Shown here piece after piece: positions 9,428 through 20,800 of a stretch of DNA of 64,000 bases. Location: contig CADECP010000006.1 in the NCBI GenBank assembly GCA_902825875.1, positions 130,671 through 194,670 on the forward strand. Reading direction: 5' to 3'. This DNA is from an uncultured Acidobacteriota bacterium (GTDB taxonomy: Bacteria; Acidobacteriota; Blastocatellia; RBC074). The notes beneath the pieces are model-generated. The model was not told the origin of the DNA. It worked only from the letters and a program-made list of their open reading frames with translations, and searched no databases. Made by a program: the position numbers and the translations under genes. Position 1 is the first letter of the stretch, and each line of letters begins with the position of its first letter.

Positions 9428-10729
9428 ATGCTGGTTTTTCTTCGCCCAAAAAAAGCGCGCCGCTTTATGGTTGTGACCGCGTTGCTGACGGGCGCGGCGA
9501 CGCTGGCTGCTTTGATTGGCGGGTTGGCCAGTCAGTCTGGCAGATACGAACTGGCCGCAAACAGTTCACGGCTTGCGTTGGTGCTGGCGTTAATCGTGTT
9601 GGGTTACGCTTTGCCAAAAGTGGCGCGTAGCCTGAACTGGCAGTCGCATTACGCCATGCACGTTCCGAACGCCGGACTGGTTTTCGGCGCAGCAGTTTTA
9701 ATGGTCACGGTGCTGGCGCTGAGCAGCGGAAACAATCTGCTTTATTTGGTGCTGGCGGCGTTGTTGGCAACGGCGATTGTGTCGGTGATTTCGACCCGGC
9801 TGAACATACGGCGCTTGAAACCTTCTGTGCGCTATCCCGATCACATTTTTGCCGGAGAGCCTGTAACCTTTGAAGTCACGCTGCTGAACCAAAAACAGAT
9901 GATGCCGTCGTTTTCCATTTCGGTTGATCTGGTCGAAGAGCACCAAACAGCCAACGACGAATCAAAGCAGATTGAACAACGCGCTGTGGCATTGGCGTAC
10001 TTTCCGCTGGTTCCGATTCGGTCGCACTCGCGTTCGCGCATCGAGCGGGTATTTGCACGACGGGGCGTTTATCCGGTTGCCGGATTCATCATCAACACAG
10101 GTTTTCCGTTCGGATTTGTCGAACAGCGTCGTTTGATTGAATGGCGCAGCGAAATCGTCGTTTATCCGCAACCGAAACCGCTGGACGAGCTTGCCGAATT
10201 GTTGCCGATGGTTGTGGGCAGAATCGAAAATCGCTCAAAAGGAAACGGCAGCGACCTGTACGCGATTCGCCAGTATCTGGCCAGCGATCATCATCACCAC
10301 ATTGACTGGAAAGCGACTGCCAAAACCGACCAAATGATGGTCAGGGAATTCACGCGCGAAGACGATTGGCGAGTGACGATTCGATTCGATTCTCGCAAAG
10401 GTGACGTCGCCGTCGCTGCGCCGGAATTCGCCGAACAGTTTGAACGCGCCGTCACTTTTGCCGCCAGCCTGTTGACACATTTCATCGAATTGGGCGCAGA
10501 GGTTCGTCTGGTTTTGGCCGATGCCGACTCTGGGTTCGGTTTCGGGCAATCGCATCAACTGGAAATGCTGCGGCATCTGGCGCAAATCGTTCCCGGCGAA
10601 AAAGAACCGGTCTGGGACGATCACCAATCATCCGGCGTGGAAATTTTATTGACGGCAAAGAGCAATGGCCTGACTGCGTCGTCAAACCAACTCTCAACTC
10701 ACGTTATTCACTTTGAAGAATTGGCATGA
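9428..10729 (+). CDS. DUF58 domain protein
   Basis: A 433-residue membrane-linked protein. Two hydrophobic segments near the N terminus (about residues 15-60 and 78-115) are followed by a soluble part with the DUF58 signature DWKATAKTDQMMVREFTRE near residues 296-314. DUF58 proteins are routinely encoded next to MoxR ATPases, as here. The biochemical role is unknown. The start at the first ATG has a weak ribosome binding site; an ATG at 9467 is an alternative. The end overlaps the next gene by 4 bp (ATGA), indicating translational coupling. Confidence 0.9.
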   Translation: MLVFLRPKKARRFMVVTALLTGAATLAALIGGLASQSGRYELAANSSRLALVLALIVLGYALPKVARSLNWQSHYAMHVPNAGLVFGAAVLMVTVLALSSGNNLLYLVLAALLATAIVSVISTRLNIRRLKPSVRYPDHIFAGEPVTFEVTLLNQKQMMPSFSISVDLVEEHQTANDESKQIEQRAVALAYFPLVPIRSHSRSRIERVFARRGVYPVAGFIINTGFPFGFVEQRRLIEWRSEIVVYPQPKPLDELAELLPMVVGRIENRSKGNGSDLYAIRQYLASDHHHHIDWKATAKTDQMMVREFTREDDWRVTIRFDSRKGDVAVAAPEFAEQFERAVTFAASLLTHFIELGAEVRLVLADADSGFGFGQSHQLEMLRHLAQIVPGEKEPVWDDHQSSGVEILLTAKSNGLTASSNQLSTHVIHFEELA

Positions 10730-12966
10730 ACCTGGATCGTTACTTCATTGTGTCTTCGTATGCGCTGCTGACTGCCAGCTTTGTGATTCTGGCGGCAACG
10801 CGGCAAGTGGACGGCGTGTCGTTGACCATGTTTTTCGGCGCATTGCTGGTTGGGTGTTTGATTGATCTTGGCCGATTGCGCTGGAACATTTCGCGGCGAT
10901 TGGCCAACGGATTGATGATTGGCTGGCTGGGCATTGCTTTGGCGGAATGGCAACTGTTCAGAATGCCGCCGGTGCTGGTCATTACTCATTTCGTTTTGTT
11001 CGCTTCGGCGTTGAAGCTGCTGAAACGCAAAGACAGCCGGGACTGGTTGTGGCTGTACGTTATTTCGTTTTGCATCGTGTTGATGTCGGCAGGTTTGACG
11101 ATGGGAACGACGTTTCTGATGTTGTTGATGGTGTACCTGCTGGCGGCGATTTCGACCTTTATCGCTTATGAAATCCGGCGAACTCAGCAAAGCTTCCTGG
11201 AGGAAGTAAAGAATCAAAAAATCGTCATCGAGCTTTGGCGAGAGGTCAACGATGTTCGCCGTCCGCTGGGCAAACCCGGCGTCGTTGGTTTGCTGGGATT
11301 TTCTGTTTTGGCGCTGGCGTTGATTTTGATTCTGGCTGGGCCGTTGTTTCTGGTTGTGCCCAGAGTGTCACGTAATGCCGGGCGAAACTCTCCTGCCGGA
11401 TTAGCGCAGGGCGAAGCTCTTTCCGGATTTTCCGACACCGTGCGATTGGGCGAAGTGGCGCAGGTCAAATTAAATCCGCAAGTTGTGATGCGTGTTCGTG
11501 TGTCGTATCCGCGCGGACTGGACGACCAGGAACGCCAACACAATCTGCGCTGGCGCGGAGTCACGCTTGACCGATACGATGGCCAAAGCTGGAACAACAT
11601 CGGCCCCGATCCGGTTCCGATTCGTCGGCACGGAGAAATTTTTCATATCGAACCGACCAGCCGGAAATTCGCTTTCACCGAACAGCAGTTCTTTATGGAG
11701 CCGCTGAATATCAACACGGTGTTTGCCGCGCCGCGTCCGGTGCTAGCCACAGGGTTGCCGGAACTGACGCGCGATTTGGGCGACGGTTTATGGACGGATG
11801 CGCGCGGGTTCGACAAACACAGTTATTCGATTTACTCAGACACGTTCGTTCCCGACGATTCATCATTGGCCGAAGACAACAGCCGCGAATTTCCTCGTAA
11901 CGTCAGCCAACGGTATTTACAGTTGCCCGGCAACCACGACGAACGCATTGACCAATTGGCGGCGAAAGTTTCAGAAGGGGCCAAAACTCAAATCGAAACC
12001 ATTCGCCGCATCGAACTGCACCTGAAAACGCAATACGATTATTCGCTCGATTTGCGGCGGGTCGAAAAAGGCGACCCGGTGGCGGATTTTTTGTTCAACA
12101 CGCGCGCAGGACATTGCGAATACTTCGCCTCGGCGATGGTTTTGATGCTGCGAGCGCGACGGATTCCAGCGCGAATCGTCAACGGTTTCCAGACAGGCGA
12201 ATATAATTCCAAAGCCGACGTTTTCACCGTGCGGCAATCGGACGCGCATTCCTGGGTTGAAGCTTATTTTCCGAAAAATCAGTGGGTCGCTTTCGATCCG
12301 ACTCCGCCAGCGGGATTGAGCGAATACGATGACGGGATAATGGCGTGGATGCGGCAATACAGCGAAGCTTTTGAAATGTTCTGGCTGGAAGAAGTCGTCA
12401 GTTTCGACACCTCGAAACAGATTTCGATGTTCGTGACAGCGCAAAATTTTGCGTCAGTGGCCCAGTTCAACGTTTCCAGACATTGGAGCCGCTGGGCGCG
12501 CAAGCTCAATTTTTGGCTGGATGGTTCGTTGTTCAACGACGATGCCATTGTTGAAAAAAACAATTCCGAACCGGCCAACCCATCTGTGCCGAATTTTGGG
12601 TATCGCCGGTTGGCGTTGGTTCTGCTGGGATTCGCCGTCTTGGGGCTTGGGTTTGTTTTGACTCAACGGTTGCGCGGGCGATTCGGTGCTGCAAACACCA
12701 ACGCCGTGCAGCAAGGCGTCAAGTTTTACCAGGACATGCTCCGCGCGCTGGAACGTTCCGGGCATTGTCGCCAACCGGATCAAACTCCTATGGAATTTGC
12801 AGCGACGGTCAAATTGTCTGCGGTGACTGAAATCACGCAGATGTATCATCGCGCGCGATTCGGCCAGGCTGCGTTGACCGCACAAGAGTTTTCGCGCATC
12901 GAATCGTTGCTGCGCGAATTGAAACGAAAGAAAAGTAGCCCACCGCCTGGCCTGAAGCTTGAATAA
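10726..12966 (+). CDS. Transglutaminase-like membrane protein (TgpA/DUF3488 type)
   Basis: A 746-residue protein with several N-terminal membrane helices (about residues 10-150 and 185-215), a large periplasmic region, a transglutaminase-like cysteine protease core and a final membrane helix (about 625-650) with a cytoplasmic DUF4129-like tail. The core shows [17 protein letters not shown] (catalytic Cys), [11 protein letters not shown] (His) and FDPTPP (Asp), so the triad is intact. Proteins of this architecture commonly follow MoxR and DUF58 genes. The gene starts inside the DUF58 gene (ATGA overlap), and its stop shares one base with the lpxK start. Confidence 0.92.
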   Translation: MNLDRYFIVSSYALLTASFVILAATRQVDGVSLTMFFGALLVGCLIDLGRLRWNISRRLANGLMIGWLGIALAEWQLFRMPPVLVITHFVLFASALKLLKRKDSRDWLWLYVISFCIVLMSAGLTMGTTFLMLLMVYLLAAISTFIAYEIRRTQQSFLEEVKNQKIVIELWREVNDVRRPLGKPGVVGLLGFSVLALALILILAGPLFLVVPRVSRNAGRNSPAGLAQGEALSGFSDTVRLGEVAQVKLNPQVVMRVRVSYPRGLDDQERQHNLRWRGVTLDRYDGQSWNNIGPDPVPIRRHGEIFHIEPTSRKFAFTEQQFFMEPLNINTVFAAPRPVLATGLPELTRDLGDGLWTDARGFDKHSYSIYSDTFVPDDSSLAEDNSREFPRNVSQRYLQLPGNHDERIDQLAAKVSEGAKTQIETIRRIELHLKTQYDYSLDLRRVEKGDPVADFLFNTRAGHCEYFASAMVLMLRARRIPARIVNGFQTGEYNSKADVFTVRQSDAHSWVEAYFPKNQWVAFDPTPPAGLSEYDDGIMAWMRQYSEAFEMFWLEEVVSFDTSKQISMFVTAQNFASVAQFNVSRHWSRWARKLNFWLDGSLFNDDAIVEKNNSEPANPSVPNFGYRRLALVLLGFAVLGLGFVLTQRLRGRFGAANTNAVQQGVKFYQDMLRALERSGHCRQPDQTPMEFAATVKLSAVTEITQMYHRARFGQAALTAQEFSRIESLLRELKRKKSSPPPGLKLE

Positions 12967-14036
12967 TGATCGAATCTAAATTGGCTCGCGTGCTGTTGTA
13001 CTTTCCGGCCAAGTTATATGAGCTTGGCGTTCGCGCGCGCGTTGCCGCTTACCGAAACAAACTGTTCAACACCTTTCGCCTGAACGCGCCGGTCATCAGC
13101 GTAGGCAATTTGACCGTCGGCGGCACTGGCAAAACTCCCTGTGTGGCGTTTATCGCCGCGACTTTGCGCGACGCAGGGTGTCAGGTGGCGATTCTCAGTC
13201 GAGGTTACAAGCGCCAGACCGACGGTCGCGTCGAAGTTTCCAACGGAAAAGAAATTCTTTGCTCCTCAGTCGAATCCGGCGACGAACCGTTTTTGCTGGC
13301 TCAGCTTTGTCCTGGAGTTCGCGTGGTGGTGGATCGGGATCGCGTTGCCGCCGGGCGTTGGCTGGAATCGCAAGCGCCGGTTTCCGTTTTTGTGCTGGAC
13401 GACGCTTACCAGCATTTGCGGTTGGCGCGCGATTTGAATTTGTTGTTGGTGGATGCGACCGAACCGCTTGGCCAGGCGGCGATGGTTCCGTTTGGCCGAT
13501 TGCGCGAACCGCTGACCGAATTGCGCCGCGCCGACGCCGTCATTGTCACGCGCAGCGACCGTCTGGCGAATGTCGCCGCCAAAGCCGAACTGATCGAAAC
13601 GATCACCAAACTTGCTCGCCCAAATACGCCGATCTTTTTCGCGCGTCACCGAATGACTCGGCTGCGAAATTTGCAGAGCCAGCAGTTCGTCAGCCTTGCC
13701 GAGTTTGCTGGAAAAAACGTCGCCACTGTTTCCGGCATCGCTCGCCCGGAAAGCTTCAATCAGGATTTGAAAGCCGCCGGAATGCGGATTGTGTTGCGAC
13801 GTGATTTCGCCGATCACCATCGTTATTCGCTGCCGGAGTTCGCGCAAATCCTCGCCGACGCCCAAGCCGCTCACGCCGAAGCCATCATCGTCACCGAAAA
13901 AGACGCCGCCAATTTGCCCGTGAAATCTGTTGAGCAAGCTTCATTGCCAGTGTTCGCCGCTCAAATCGAATTTCACTGTGACGAAGAATCCGCGCTGAAA
14001 GAGATGCTATTGGAGAGTGCTGGCGCTCCCGGCTAG
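12966..14036 (+). CDS. lpxK: Tetraacyldisaccharide 4'-kinase LpxK
   Basis: LpxK phosphorylates the 4' position of the lipid A precursor at the inner membrane face, so the cell makes lipid A. The 356-residue protein has the P-loop [13 protein letters not shown] (residues about 42-54) and the family motif DDAYQHLRL (DDGFQH in many homologues). An N-terminal hydrophobic segment fits membrane association. Length is typical. The ATG overlaps the previous stop by one base, so it is probably translated with the MoxR operon. The 3' end overlaps the convergent gene by 4 bp. Confidence 0.95.
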   Translation: MIESKLARVLLYFPAKLYELGVRARVAAYRNKLFNTFRLNAPVISVGNLTVGGTGKTPCVAFIAATLRDAGCQVAILSRGYKRQTDGRVEVSNGKEILCSSVESGDEPFLLAQLCPGVRVVVDRDRVAAGRWLESQAPVSVFVLDDAYQHLRLARDLNLLLVDATEPLGQAAMVPFGRLREPLTELRRADAVIVTRSDRLANVAAKAELIETITKLARPNTPIFFARHRMTRLRNLQSQQFVSLAEFAGKNVATVSGIARPESFNQDLKAAGMRIVLRRDFADHHRYSLPEFAQILADAQAAHAEAIIVTEKDAANLPVKSVEQASLPVFAAQIEFHCDEESALKEMLLESAGAPG

Positions 14037-16840
14037 CGTTTGGTTCGTTCTTCGGCTTTTTGTCTGGCTTGTTGCAGCGCGCCGAAAATCGCTGCCGGTT
14101 CCAGTGGTTTGGTTTCGGTGGGAGTTGGGTCTGCGCCGGTTGAAGCGGTCGCTGCCACAGGTTCGACCGAAGCAGGTACGGCCACAGATGGTTGGGCGAG
14201 TTTGTTTTTTTGGCGTGGCTTCAGCCGTTGCAACACGGGCAGAGCTTGCGCTGTCACCAATCCAGTGTGGCGTTCCAGCACTTCAATCAACAACAGCAAA
14301 ATCGCCGTCAGCAGCAAGTACGGCGCAAGTTCGATCAAACGCGGTTGGCGAGGCAAATCTTTCCAGACGCCAGAAAGCTCCAATCGCTCTTTGCCGCCGG
14401 TTGCCTGAGCGAGTTTGGTCAACGCCGCTTGTCCTTCGTCAGCTTCGACCGGTTTGAATTCCGGCGAGTAAGGAAGCGTCACAGGCGACAAGGTCAGCGG
14501 TTGAGCGCCGGGAACTTCGACTGTGGAAAGCGCGGTTTCGCTGCCGTTGAGCGGAAGGCTGACTTCCAAAGTGTCAGCGTCCGCCCAACGCATTTCTGAT
14601 TTTTCAGCCGCAGGTTTGGAGCCGGAAACGCCGCGCAGTGTGGTGACTGTGGGAGTGTGGGACAAGTTGAAAACTTGTCCCACCGACTTTTCGTCACGAT
14701 CAGGGTCAAGGTGAAGCTGAATCGTGCTGACGCCATTTTTGACTTGTTGAGTGACCAGCATATTGCCGGGCAGGTTGGCGGTGTCTCCGGCAGTCCAACG
14801 GGCCAGGCTGGTGAAAAAGTCTCCGGCATTGCCCCAGCCTGCGATTGCGCCTGTGAAATCGCCGTCGGCTTCGCCCGTGTAAGTCATGACTCGCCCGCTT
14901 CCGGCTTGCCACGAAGCCACGACCGGCGCGTTGTATTCGTCGGTCGTCACCGTCGCCAGATTTGCGTTTGGTCGCAAATAACACAGGTTGTAACCACCAA
15001 TCGCTGGCAATCCGTTGAACTGTTTGCCGGTCAGAGTGACCATTCCGCCGGTGGTTTGAATCGGAGTCGTCGCTTCCAGAAAGGTGCTGCGCGCAACGAC
15101 TATGGTGTCTTGAGCAAACAGGCGCGGCAATTCTTCGGCGCTTTCGGTGAAGTAAATCTGTCCGTTGCCGCGCGCGGCAATGTCGCGCAACAAATACGCA
15201 TCTTGATCGGATTCTTTGCCCAAGCCTATGACGCTGACGGTGATGCCTGCCTGTTCGCATTGGCGCAGCAATTCGCGGTAAGCGCCGGGTTCTTCGGAAT
15301 CTGCTGCGTCGGCGAACAAAATGATGTGCCGAGTTCCGGCTTTGGCTTTCAGCAACATGTCGGCTGCGGTCGAAAGAGCTTCGAAGACGAAAATGCCTCC
15401 ACCTTGCGAATCCACCATCAAAATGTCCTGGCGCATTTTGGCGGCGTTTCCTTCGACAGGTTTCACGTCGGCGATGATGTGCGAAGAACTATCAACGGCC
15501 ACGACGCCAAACTCATCCGTAGGCGCAAGCATATCCAACACCTGCACCGCCGCCAGATTCGCCAAATCCATTTTCGTGCGATTGCCGCTGACCGGCACGG
15601 CCATGCTTCCTGAACGATCCATCGCCACGACGATGGCCAACGAGAGTTTGCGATGTTCCTGCCGCAGTTCCATCGAAACCGGCAGCAACGGTTCCAGCGG
15701 AGATTTGAAATATCCGCCCGCGCCGTAAGCGTGTTTGCCGCCGGTCATCATCAAACCCGCGCCGGTTTCTTTGACCCAAGCGGACAGCGCGTCCATTCCG
15801 CGTTCGGTGACTTTGTTGGCGGAAATGTTTTCCAGTACGACGCCTGAAAATCCGGCCAACGCATCCAGCGACCAATCGGCGTCTTCGGGTTTTTGAGTTT
15901 TGACTTTCAAACCGCCGCCTTCCAACAAACGCGCCAAGCCGGAGTTTTCGCCTGAAGTCAGAATCAGCAACGGGCGCGGCCCCTGAACTCCAACCAGAAT
16001 TTTTGCCGAGTTGTTTTCAGGAATCGGGTCGTCGGCGTTATTGCCAGAAGGGCCGCTGATCTTGATTGAATACCGCTGCGCTCCCGGAGCTTCGGCCAGA
16101 TCGCGGAAGGTCAAACGATTCAATCCCGCGCTGACGTTTGTTTTGCCTGCGGCCAGCGTTTGCCCGCCGCGTTGCAATTCAAAGTTGATTTCCTGCGAAG
16201 CTGGCGATTTTACCCAAGCTGTCAGCATAAAAGCTTCGCCGGGCGTGACCGTCACCGGAGCGTCAATTTGCGCGATTGCTAAATCTCCGGCGACCGAACG
16301 TTGCAACGAGCGAAAATCAATCGCCACTCCGCGCGAAGCCGCTCGCGCTGCTGCGCTGGCCGGGTCTTTGCCAGTCCAGCGCCCGTCGGAAATGACCAGA
16401 ATCTTTCCCGGCGCATCCGGCGGAATCAGCGACAGAGCTTTTTCAACTGCGTCGTTCAAGTTGGAAGCGTCAGCTTGGATTTGATTTGTGAATCCGGCGA
16501 AAGCTCCGGTTTGCGGCGAACGTTCGATGGCGGAGTTTTGGCCGAATGAAACTACGGCCAAACGGTCGTCGCTGCTCATCGCGCGTTGGACAAATTCGAT
16601 GGCTTCGCGTTCGGCGGCTTCGGCGTTGGTGGGCATTGAAAGACTGCGGTCAGCGAGAACAACTACGGTTCCGGCTCGGCTCGGAAGTTGAATTGCCAAT
16701 CCGCTCAGCGCCAGCAAAATCAACGCCAACAATGCCAGCCGCACATAGCGCAAAAAACGCGAAACGGGATGCCACACCCACCACGCCGCCAACAGCGGAA
16801 TCGCCAGAATCAGCCAGATTGGATTGAGCAGAGTCACCAT
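14033..16840 (-). CDS. Membrane protein with two VWA regions and an amidotransferase-like segment
   Basis: A 935-residue protein with two hydrophobic segments at the N terminus, a von Willebrand A-like region ([10 protein letters not shown], about 59-68), a segment like the class I glutamine amidotransferase fold ([19 protein letters not shown]), a second von Willebrand A domain with a MIDAS-like DRSGSM motif, and a C-terminal membrane helix ([14 protein letters not shown]). Such proteins lie near MoxR and BatA loci in many bacteria and probably act in envelope protein assembly. An insertion of about nine residues (VGQVFNLSH) is encoded by a palindromic repeat at 14657-14683. It is convergent with lpxK. 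Confidence 0.88.
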   Translation of the reverse strand: MVTLLNPIWLILAIPLLAAWWVWHPVSRFLRYVRLALLALILLALSGLAIQLPSRAGTVVVLADRSLSMPTNAEAAEREAIEFVQRAMSSDDRLAVVSFGQNSAIERSPQTGAFAGFTNQIQADASNLNDAVEKALSLIPPDAPGKILVISDGRWTGKDPASAAARAASRGVAIDFRSLQRSVAGDLAIAQIDAPVTVTPGEAFMLTAWVKSPASQEINFELQRGGQTLAAGKTNVSAGLNRLTFRDLAEAPGAQRYSIKISGPSGNNADDPIPENNSAKILVGVQGPRPLLILTSGENSGLARLLEGGGLKVKTQKPEDADWSLDALAGFSGVVLENISANKVTERGMDALSAWVKETGAGLMMTGGKHAYGAGGYFKSPLEPLLPVSMELRQEHRKLSLAIVVAMDRSGSMAVPVSGNRTKMDLANLAAVQVLDMLAPTDEFGVVAVDSSSHIIADVKPVEGNAAKMRQDILMVDSQGGGIFVFEALSTAADMLLKAKAGTRHIILFADAADSEEPGAYRELLRQCEQAGITVSVIGLGKESDQDAYLLRDIAARGNGQIYFTESAEELPRLFAQDTIVVARSTFLEATTPIQTTGGMVTLTGKQFNGLPAIGGYNLCYLRPNANLATVTTDEYNAPVVASWQAGSGRVMTYTGEADGDFTGAIAGWGNAGDFFTSLARWTAGDTANLPGNMLVTQQVKNGVSTIQLHLDPDRDEKSVGQVFNLSHTPTVTTLRGVSGSKPAAEKSEMRWADADTLEVSLPLNGSETALSTVEVPGAQPLTLSPVTLPYSPEFKPVEADEGQAALTKLAQATGGKERLELSGVWKDLPRQPRLIELAPYLLLTAILLLLIEVLERHTGLVTAQALPVLQRLKPRQKNKLAQPSVAVPASVEPVAATASTGADPTPTETKPLEPAAIFGALQQARQKAEERTKR
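14657..14683. repeat. GTGGGACAAGTT palindrome inside a coding gene
   Basis: A perfect 11-bp inverted repeat (GTGGGACAAGT / ACTTGTCCCAC) with a 5-base loop sits in frame in the VWA gene and encodes VGQVFNLSH. Close relatives of the same palindrome occur twice at 32186-32262. Confidence 0.8.
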
Positions 16841-17060
16841 AAGAGTTGGCGCATCATTAGACGCCGTCGTCGTTCGGTCAAGAGCCGAAACTGCGGGAAA
16901 AACTTTTGTAAACGCATTTCAAGTTGGTTTGTCCAAAAGTCATGTGCGAGATAGACTTCGCCCGTTGATCGTCCTGGAAATTTCTGGCAGGCCGACGCTG
17001 AATCCTGGTGTCATTCAAACCGTTCCAAACAAGTTTCGTTACCTTTGAAGGGAGATTGTC

Positions 17061-18026
17061 TTGAGAAAGCTCTTCGTCGTTGTTTTTGCATGTCTGCTGT
17101 TGCTGGCGATTATTTCGCCGAGCGTTTCCATCGCTGATTCTTCGCGCGATTACAAAGTGCTGGGAGCGGATAAAAAACGAGTCGCCATCATCAACTCCAA
17201 AGGCGAAATCGAATGGGAAGTTCCGAATCCTGACGCGCGCGAAATCCACGACATTCAGGCGCTGCCCAACGGCAATGTGCTTTTCCAGACAGGTTATACC
17301 ACTGTGGTCGAAGTCAGCCGCGACAAACAAATCGTCTGGAAACACGAATCCAAACCCAAAGCCGGGTACGACGGCAAAGTCGAGATTCATTCTTACCAGC
17401 GATTGAAAAACGGTTTGACGCTGATTGCCGAAAGCGGCAACTCGCGGCTGATCGAAGTGGACAAGCAGGACAAGATCGTCAAAGAAATTCCGCTGACCGT
17501 CGTCAAACCGAATGCTCACCGCGACACGCGAATGGTTCGCAAACTGGACAACGGCAATTATCTGGTCTGCCAGGAAGGCGAAGGCAAAGTCCGCGAATAC
17601 GACGGCAAAGGCAAAATAGTCTGGGAGTACGCGCTGGATTTGAATGGCCGTCCGCGTTCGCCCGGCCACGGAGTCGAAGGGCACGGCGTTGAAGTCTTCG
17701 GCGCGATTCGGTTGAAAAACGGCAACACGATGATTGCGGGCGGGAACAACAACCGCGTCTTTGAAGTCTCGCGCGACGGCAAAATCGTTTGGAGCGTTGA
17801 CCAGAAAGAATTGCCGGGCATTACCTTCGCGTGGATGACGACGTTGCAACAATTGCCGAATGGAAATTTGATTATCGGTAACACTCACGCCGGGCCGGAA
17901 AATCCGCAACTGATCGAAGTCACACGCGACAAAAAAGTCGTCTGGGAGTTCAAGGATTTCAACAATTTCGGCAATAACCTGGTTGCCGCCCAAGTGCTGG
18001 GGATCAAAGGCAAAGTTATTCGCTGA
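17061..18026 (+). CDS. Secreted PQQ-like/arylsulfotransferase-type beta-propeller protein
   Basis: A 321-residue protein with a signal peptide (MRKLFVVVFACLLLLAII) and repeated blades of the type GKIVWE or KQIVWK alternating with LPNGN. The pattern is that of PQQ-like or arylsulfotransferase-type propellers. The substrate is unknown. The start is TTG at 17061 with GAAGGGAGA just upstream. The DUF1501 gene follows after about 20 bp and both products are exported, which suggests a shared transcript. Confidence 0.82.
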   Translation: MRKLFVVVFACLLLLAIISPSVSIADSSRDYKVLGADKKRVAIINSKGEIEWEVPNPDAREIHDIQALPNGNVLFQTGYTTVVEVSRDKQIVWKHESKPKAGYDGKVEIHSYQRLKNGLTLIAESGNSRLIEVDKQDKIVKEIPLTVVKPNAHRDTRMVRKLDNGNYLVCQEGEGKVREYDGKGKIVWEYALDLNGRPRSPGHGVEGHGVEVFGAIRLKNGNTMIAGGNNNRVFEVSRDGKIVWSVDQKELPGITFAWMTTLQQLPNGNLIIGNTHAGPENPQLIEVTRDKKVVWEFKDFNNFGNNLVAAQVLGIKGKVIR

Positions 18027-18046
18027 TTCAATTTGAGAAAACGATC

Positions 18047-19501
18047 ATGAAAAACACGCTTCCGATTATTGCGCCGCAACAGATGACTCGCCGTGAATTG
18101 ATCTTCAAAGCCGGAGCCGGATTTTCCGGCTTGGCGCTGAGTTCCTTGTTGGACAAAGACGGATTGCTGGCGGCGACGCCAGGTGATTCAGGTGAGAAAG
18201 ACAATAACCCGCTTGCACCGAAGCCGTCGCACTTCAAAGCCAAAGCCAAGTCGGTCATCTTCCTGTTTATGTATGGCGGCCCCAGCCAGGTGGATTTGTT
18301 CGATCCGAAACCTATGCTGACCAAAAATCACGGCAAGCCGCTGCCCGATTTGGACAAGCTGGAAACCTTCAACAAGAACGGCAATCTGATGGCTTCGCCG
18401 TACAAGTTCAAAAAGTACGGTCACGGCGGCGTAGACATTTCGGAACTCTATTCCAATCTGGGCAGCGTCGCCGATGATCTGTGCGTGATTCGTTCGCTTT
18501 ATTGCCTGAGCAACAATCATTCGCCCGCGATTTTTCAGATGAACAGCGGCAACATTCGTCCCGGCAATCCTTCGCTTGGTTCGTGGGTGACTTATGGATT
18601 GGGGACTGAGAACCAAAACCTTCCCGCTTACATTGTGATGTACGACTGGCGAGGCGGCCCGATTGGCGGAGCGCCAAACTGGTCATCGGGCTTTATGCCT
18701 GCGGCGTTTCAGGGAACTTCGTTCCGTCCCGGCGCGACGCCGATTGTGGATTTGAATCCGCCCAAATGGGTTGATCCGCATTTGCAGCGGCAGGAAATTG
18801 ACTTGATTCAAAAACTGAACCAGGAACACCGTGAACAACACGCCAAAAACAGCGATCTGGATGCGCGCATCGCTTCTTATGAACTGGCTTTCCAGATGCA
18901 ATCTCACGCGCCCGAAGCCGTTGACCTGGGCAAAGAATCCGAAGCGACCAAGAAGCTTTACGGCATTGGCGAAAAGCACACGAACTTTTTCGGCAAACAA
19001 TGTTTGACGGCCAGGCGATTGGTTGAACGCGGAGTGCGTTTCATTCAGCTTTACCACGGCGGAGGCCACCAGCAGGAATCCTGGGACGCGCATTTCGGAA
19101 TTGACGAAAACCACCGGCTGCATTGCGCCGAAACAGACATTCCGATGACCGGTTTAATCAAAGACCTGAAAGCTCGCGGCTTGCTGGATTCGACGCTGAT
19201 CGTCTGGGGCGGGGAATTTGGCCGCATGCCGATGTCGCAATCCGGCATCGGGCGCGATCACAATCATTACGGTTTCTGCATGTGGATGGCTGGCGGCGGA
19301 GTCAAAGGCGGCCAGATGATCGGCGAAACCGATGAGTTCGGATTGAAAGCCGCTGTCGAACCTTACTCGGTTCACGACCTGCACGCGACGATCCTGCACG
19401 CCATGGGTTTGGAGCATCGCAAGCTAACTTACTATTACGGCGGACGTGAACAGCGGTTGACGAACTTTGGCGGTGATCCAATTTTGAAGCTGTTTGCGTA
19501 A
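18047..19501 (+). CDS. DUF1501 Tat-exported protein, copy 1
   Basis: DUF1501 proteins are alkaline-phosphatase-superfamily-like exported proteins of unknown reaction. The 484-residue product begins with a Tat-type signal: TRRELIFKAGAGFSGLALS. Conserved segments include MYGGPSQVDLFDPKP near the start, NNHSPAIFQMNSG, YHGGGHQQESWDAH and WGGEFGRMPMSQ. It is very similar along its whole length to the protein at 21270-22700, from which it is separated by a three-gene cassette. Upstream lies the secreted propeller gene with about 20 bp between them. Confidence 0.92.
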   Translation: MKNTLPIIAPQQMTRRELIFKAGAGFSGLALSSLLDKDGLLAATPGDSGEKDNNPLAPKPSHFKAKAKSVIFLFMYGGPSQVDLFDPKPMLTKNHGKPLPDLDKLETFNKNGNLMASPYKFKKYGHGGVDISELYSNLGSVADDLCVIRSLYCLSNNHSPAIFQMNSGNIRPGNPSLGSWVTYGLGTENQNLPAYIVMYDWRGGPIGGAPNWSSGFMPAAFQGTSFRPGATPIVDLNPPKWVDPHLQRQEIDLIQKLNQEHREQHAKNSDLDARIASYELAFQMQSHAPEAVDLGKESEATKKLYGIGEKHTNFFGKQCLTARRLVERGVRFIQLYHGGGHQQESWDAHFGIDENHRLHCAETDIPMTGLIKDLKARGLLDSTLIVWGGEFGRMPMSQSGIGRDHNHYGFCMWMAGGGVKGGQMIGETDEFGLKAAVEPYSVHDLHATILHAMGLEHRKLTYYYGGREQRLTNFGGDPILKLFA

Positions 19502-19604
19502 TGGCCTCCTATCTCACCTGATATTCTAGCGCTTTGCTTTTCGAGGGGGCTGAATTTATGCGATGATTGGCCGAAGGTTGGTTGCTATGAGGAGAAAAGC
19601 ATAT

Positions 19605-20291
19605 ATGTCTGAATATCGTATCGAATACACTTCGTTAAGTTCTGAATGGAAATCTAACTCTATTTTGTCCGAGTTACCTGTTCCTGGAAGTAGAGGGTTT
19701 GTAACTATAGTTGAGCGGCTTCAGCCATTCGGATTAACGGCCCAGGGAATTAGCTTACAGACTCCAACCAATAACCTGAATGATGTCCGGATTGATCTGG
19801 CTTTGCTTGATCCGCGAGTCACTATCAGCATTGGTTACAGTCATATTACCCTTACGACAGGCGAGATTTATGAAGGAGATGTAAATTCAATTCTACAGAT
19901 TTTGCAGTCTGTATTTGGCGCAATGACGGTAATTGATCCAAAGATTGAAGAAGGCAAAGGGACCACGCGTGTTAGTCTTCAACTCTCTTTGTTAGATGAA
20001 CAAGTTGAGGACTTTCTAGCGCGTTATGCGAAAAAACAGGAAGGTGACGTAACTATTACCCCCGACGCTGCTGCATTCGTCGTCAACTGCGATGAGGTTA
20101 GCAGGCAGGCACGAACCCGGATCGTTCTAGCTATGTCGCTTCATTATGCGAATGCCATCTTTTGCGAAATTACCTGGGAATACGAATCAGGTGCGGTAGG
20201 AAAGCCAATAGAATTTCTCAATCAACTGGCTGATAGCGGGTTGGGCGTTCTCTCAGTGTTTGATTTACACCAGTCTGAAGGAGGGAAATGA
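19605..20291 (+). CDS. Unknown protein, first gene of HEPN cassette
   Basis: I do not recognise this protein. The start at ATG 19605 (MSEYRIEYTSLSSEW) has AGGAGA at about 9 bp and is preferred to the upstream ATG at 19563. The 228 residues show no signal peptide or membrane helix, alternate strands and helices, and include ITLTTGEIYEGDVNSILQIL and ITWEYESGAVGKPIEFLNQL. The DNA is visibly more A+T-rich than its neighbours, with codons such as CTA, TTA, ATA and AGA. The stop overlaps the next start by 4 bp (ATGA), so it belongs to an operon of three. Recent transfer is an inference. Confidence 0.7.
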   Translation: MSEYRIEYTSLSSEWKSNSILSELPVPGSRGFVTIVERLQPFGLTAQGISLQTPTNNLNDVRIDLALLDPRVTISIGYSHITLTTGEIYEGDVNSILQILQSVFGAMTVIDPKIEEGKGTTRVSLQLSLLDEQVEDFLARYAKKQEGDVTITPDAAAFVVNCDEVSRQARTRIVLAMSLHYANAIFCEITWEYESGAVGKPIEFLNQLADSGLGVLSVFDLHQSEGGK

Positions 20292-20800
20292 GTATGTTGG
20301 CAGTTACGAACTACGACCTTGCAACATTGGGGAGACCCACATCTGTTCTGCCTCAACAGCAGCCGCATTACCAGATTGCGTCACTGAGGGCTTTCCTGCC
20401 CACAGAGAGGGTCGTAGAAAATCTCACACCTCCAAATCGCCCCTTACCCGACAAGCAGCCCAGGCAGGAAAATGGCTCTATGTTTGGAGAGTTACGCAAG
20501 CAGTTCGAGTTGCGTGACGAATCTGGCATAATGGCATATTTGCACAAGTATCCGCGTCTCCTCACACTTCTGCTGGAAGCGAAAACTCAAGTTGTCCGCA
20601 TCTTCGGCGAGGGGACAAGGGCGGTGCTTCAAATTAGTGTTGATCCGAACGACTTATCGGCTCAACTTTTTATAGTTATCCCCATACAGTTAAGCGCCAA
20701 AGAAGCTTTGGCGTTATTTGATCAACTTGATCAGGAATGGTGGCTGGAGTCTGCCAAAAGAGCGGATTTCCGCATGAACTTTATCCCGGAGTTTGTCTGA
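20288..20800 (+). CDS. Unknown protein, second gene of HEPN cassette
   Basis: A 170-residue protein. The first 64 residues are Pro/Gln-rich and probably disordered. The rest (from MFGELRKQFELRDE) is a compact alpha/beta domain with DPNDLSAQLFIVIPIQLS followed by ALFDQLDQEWWLES. That last pattern resembles small cyanobacterial proteins, often encoded beside HEPN-like genes, that I recall only by motif. A strong GGAGG precedes ATG 20288, and an internal ATG at 20480 could give the domain alone. It overlaps the first gene by 4 bp and the third by one base (TGATG). A degenerate nucleotidyltransferase partner for the HEPN protein is possible, but the usual GSxxxG motif is not seen. Confidence 0.7.
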   Translation: MSMLAVTNYDLATLGRPTSVLPQQQPHYQIASLRAFLPTERVVENLTPPNRPLPDKQPRQENGSMFGELRKQFELRDESGIMAYLHKYPRLLTLLLEAKTQVVRIFGEGTRAVLQISVDPNDLSAQLFIVIPIQLSAKEALALFDQLDQEWWLESAKRADFRMNFIPEFV

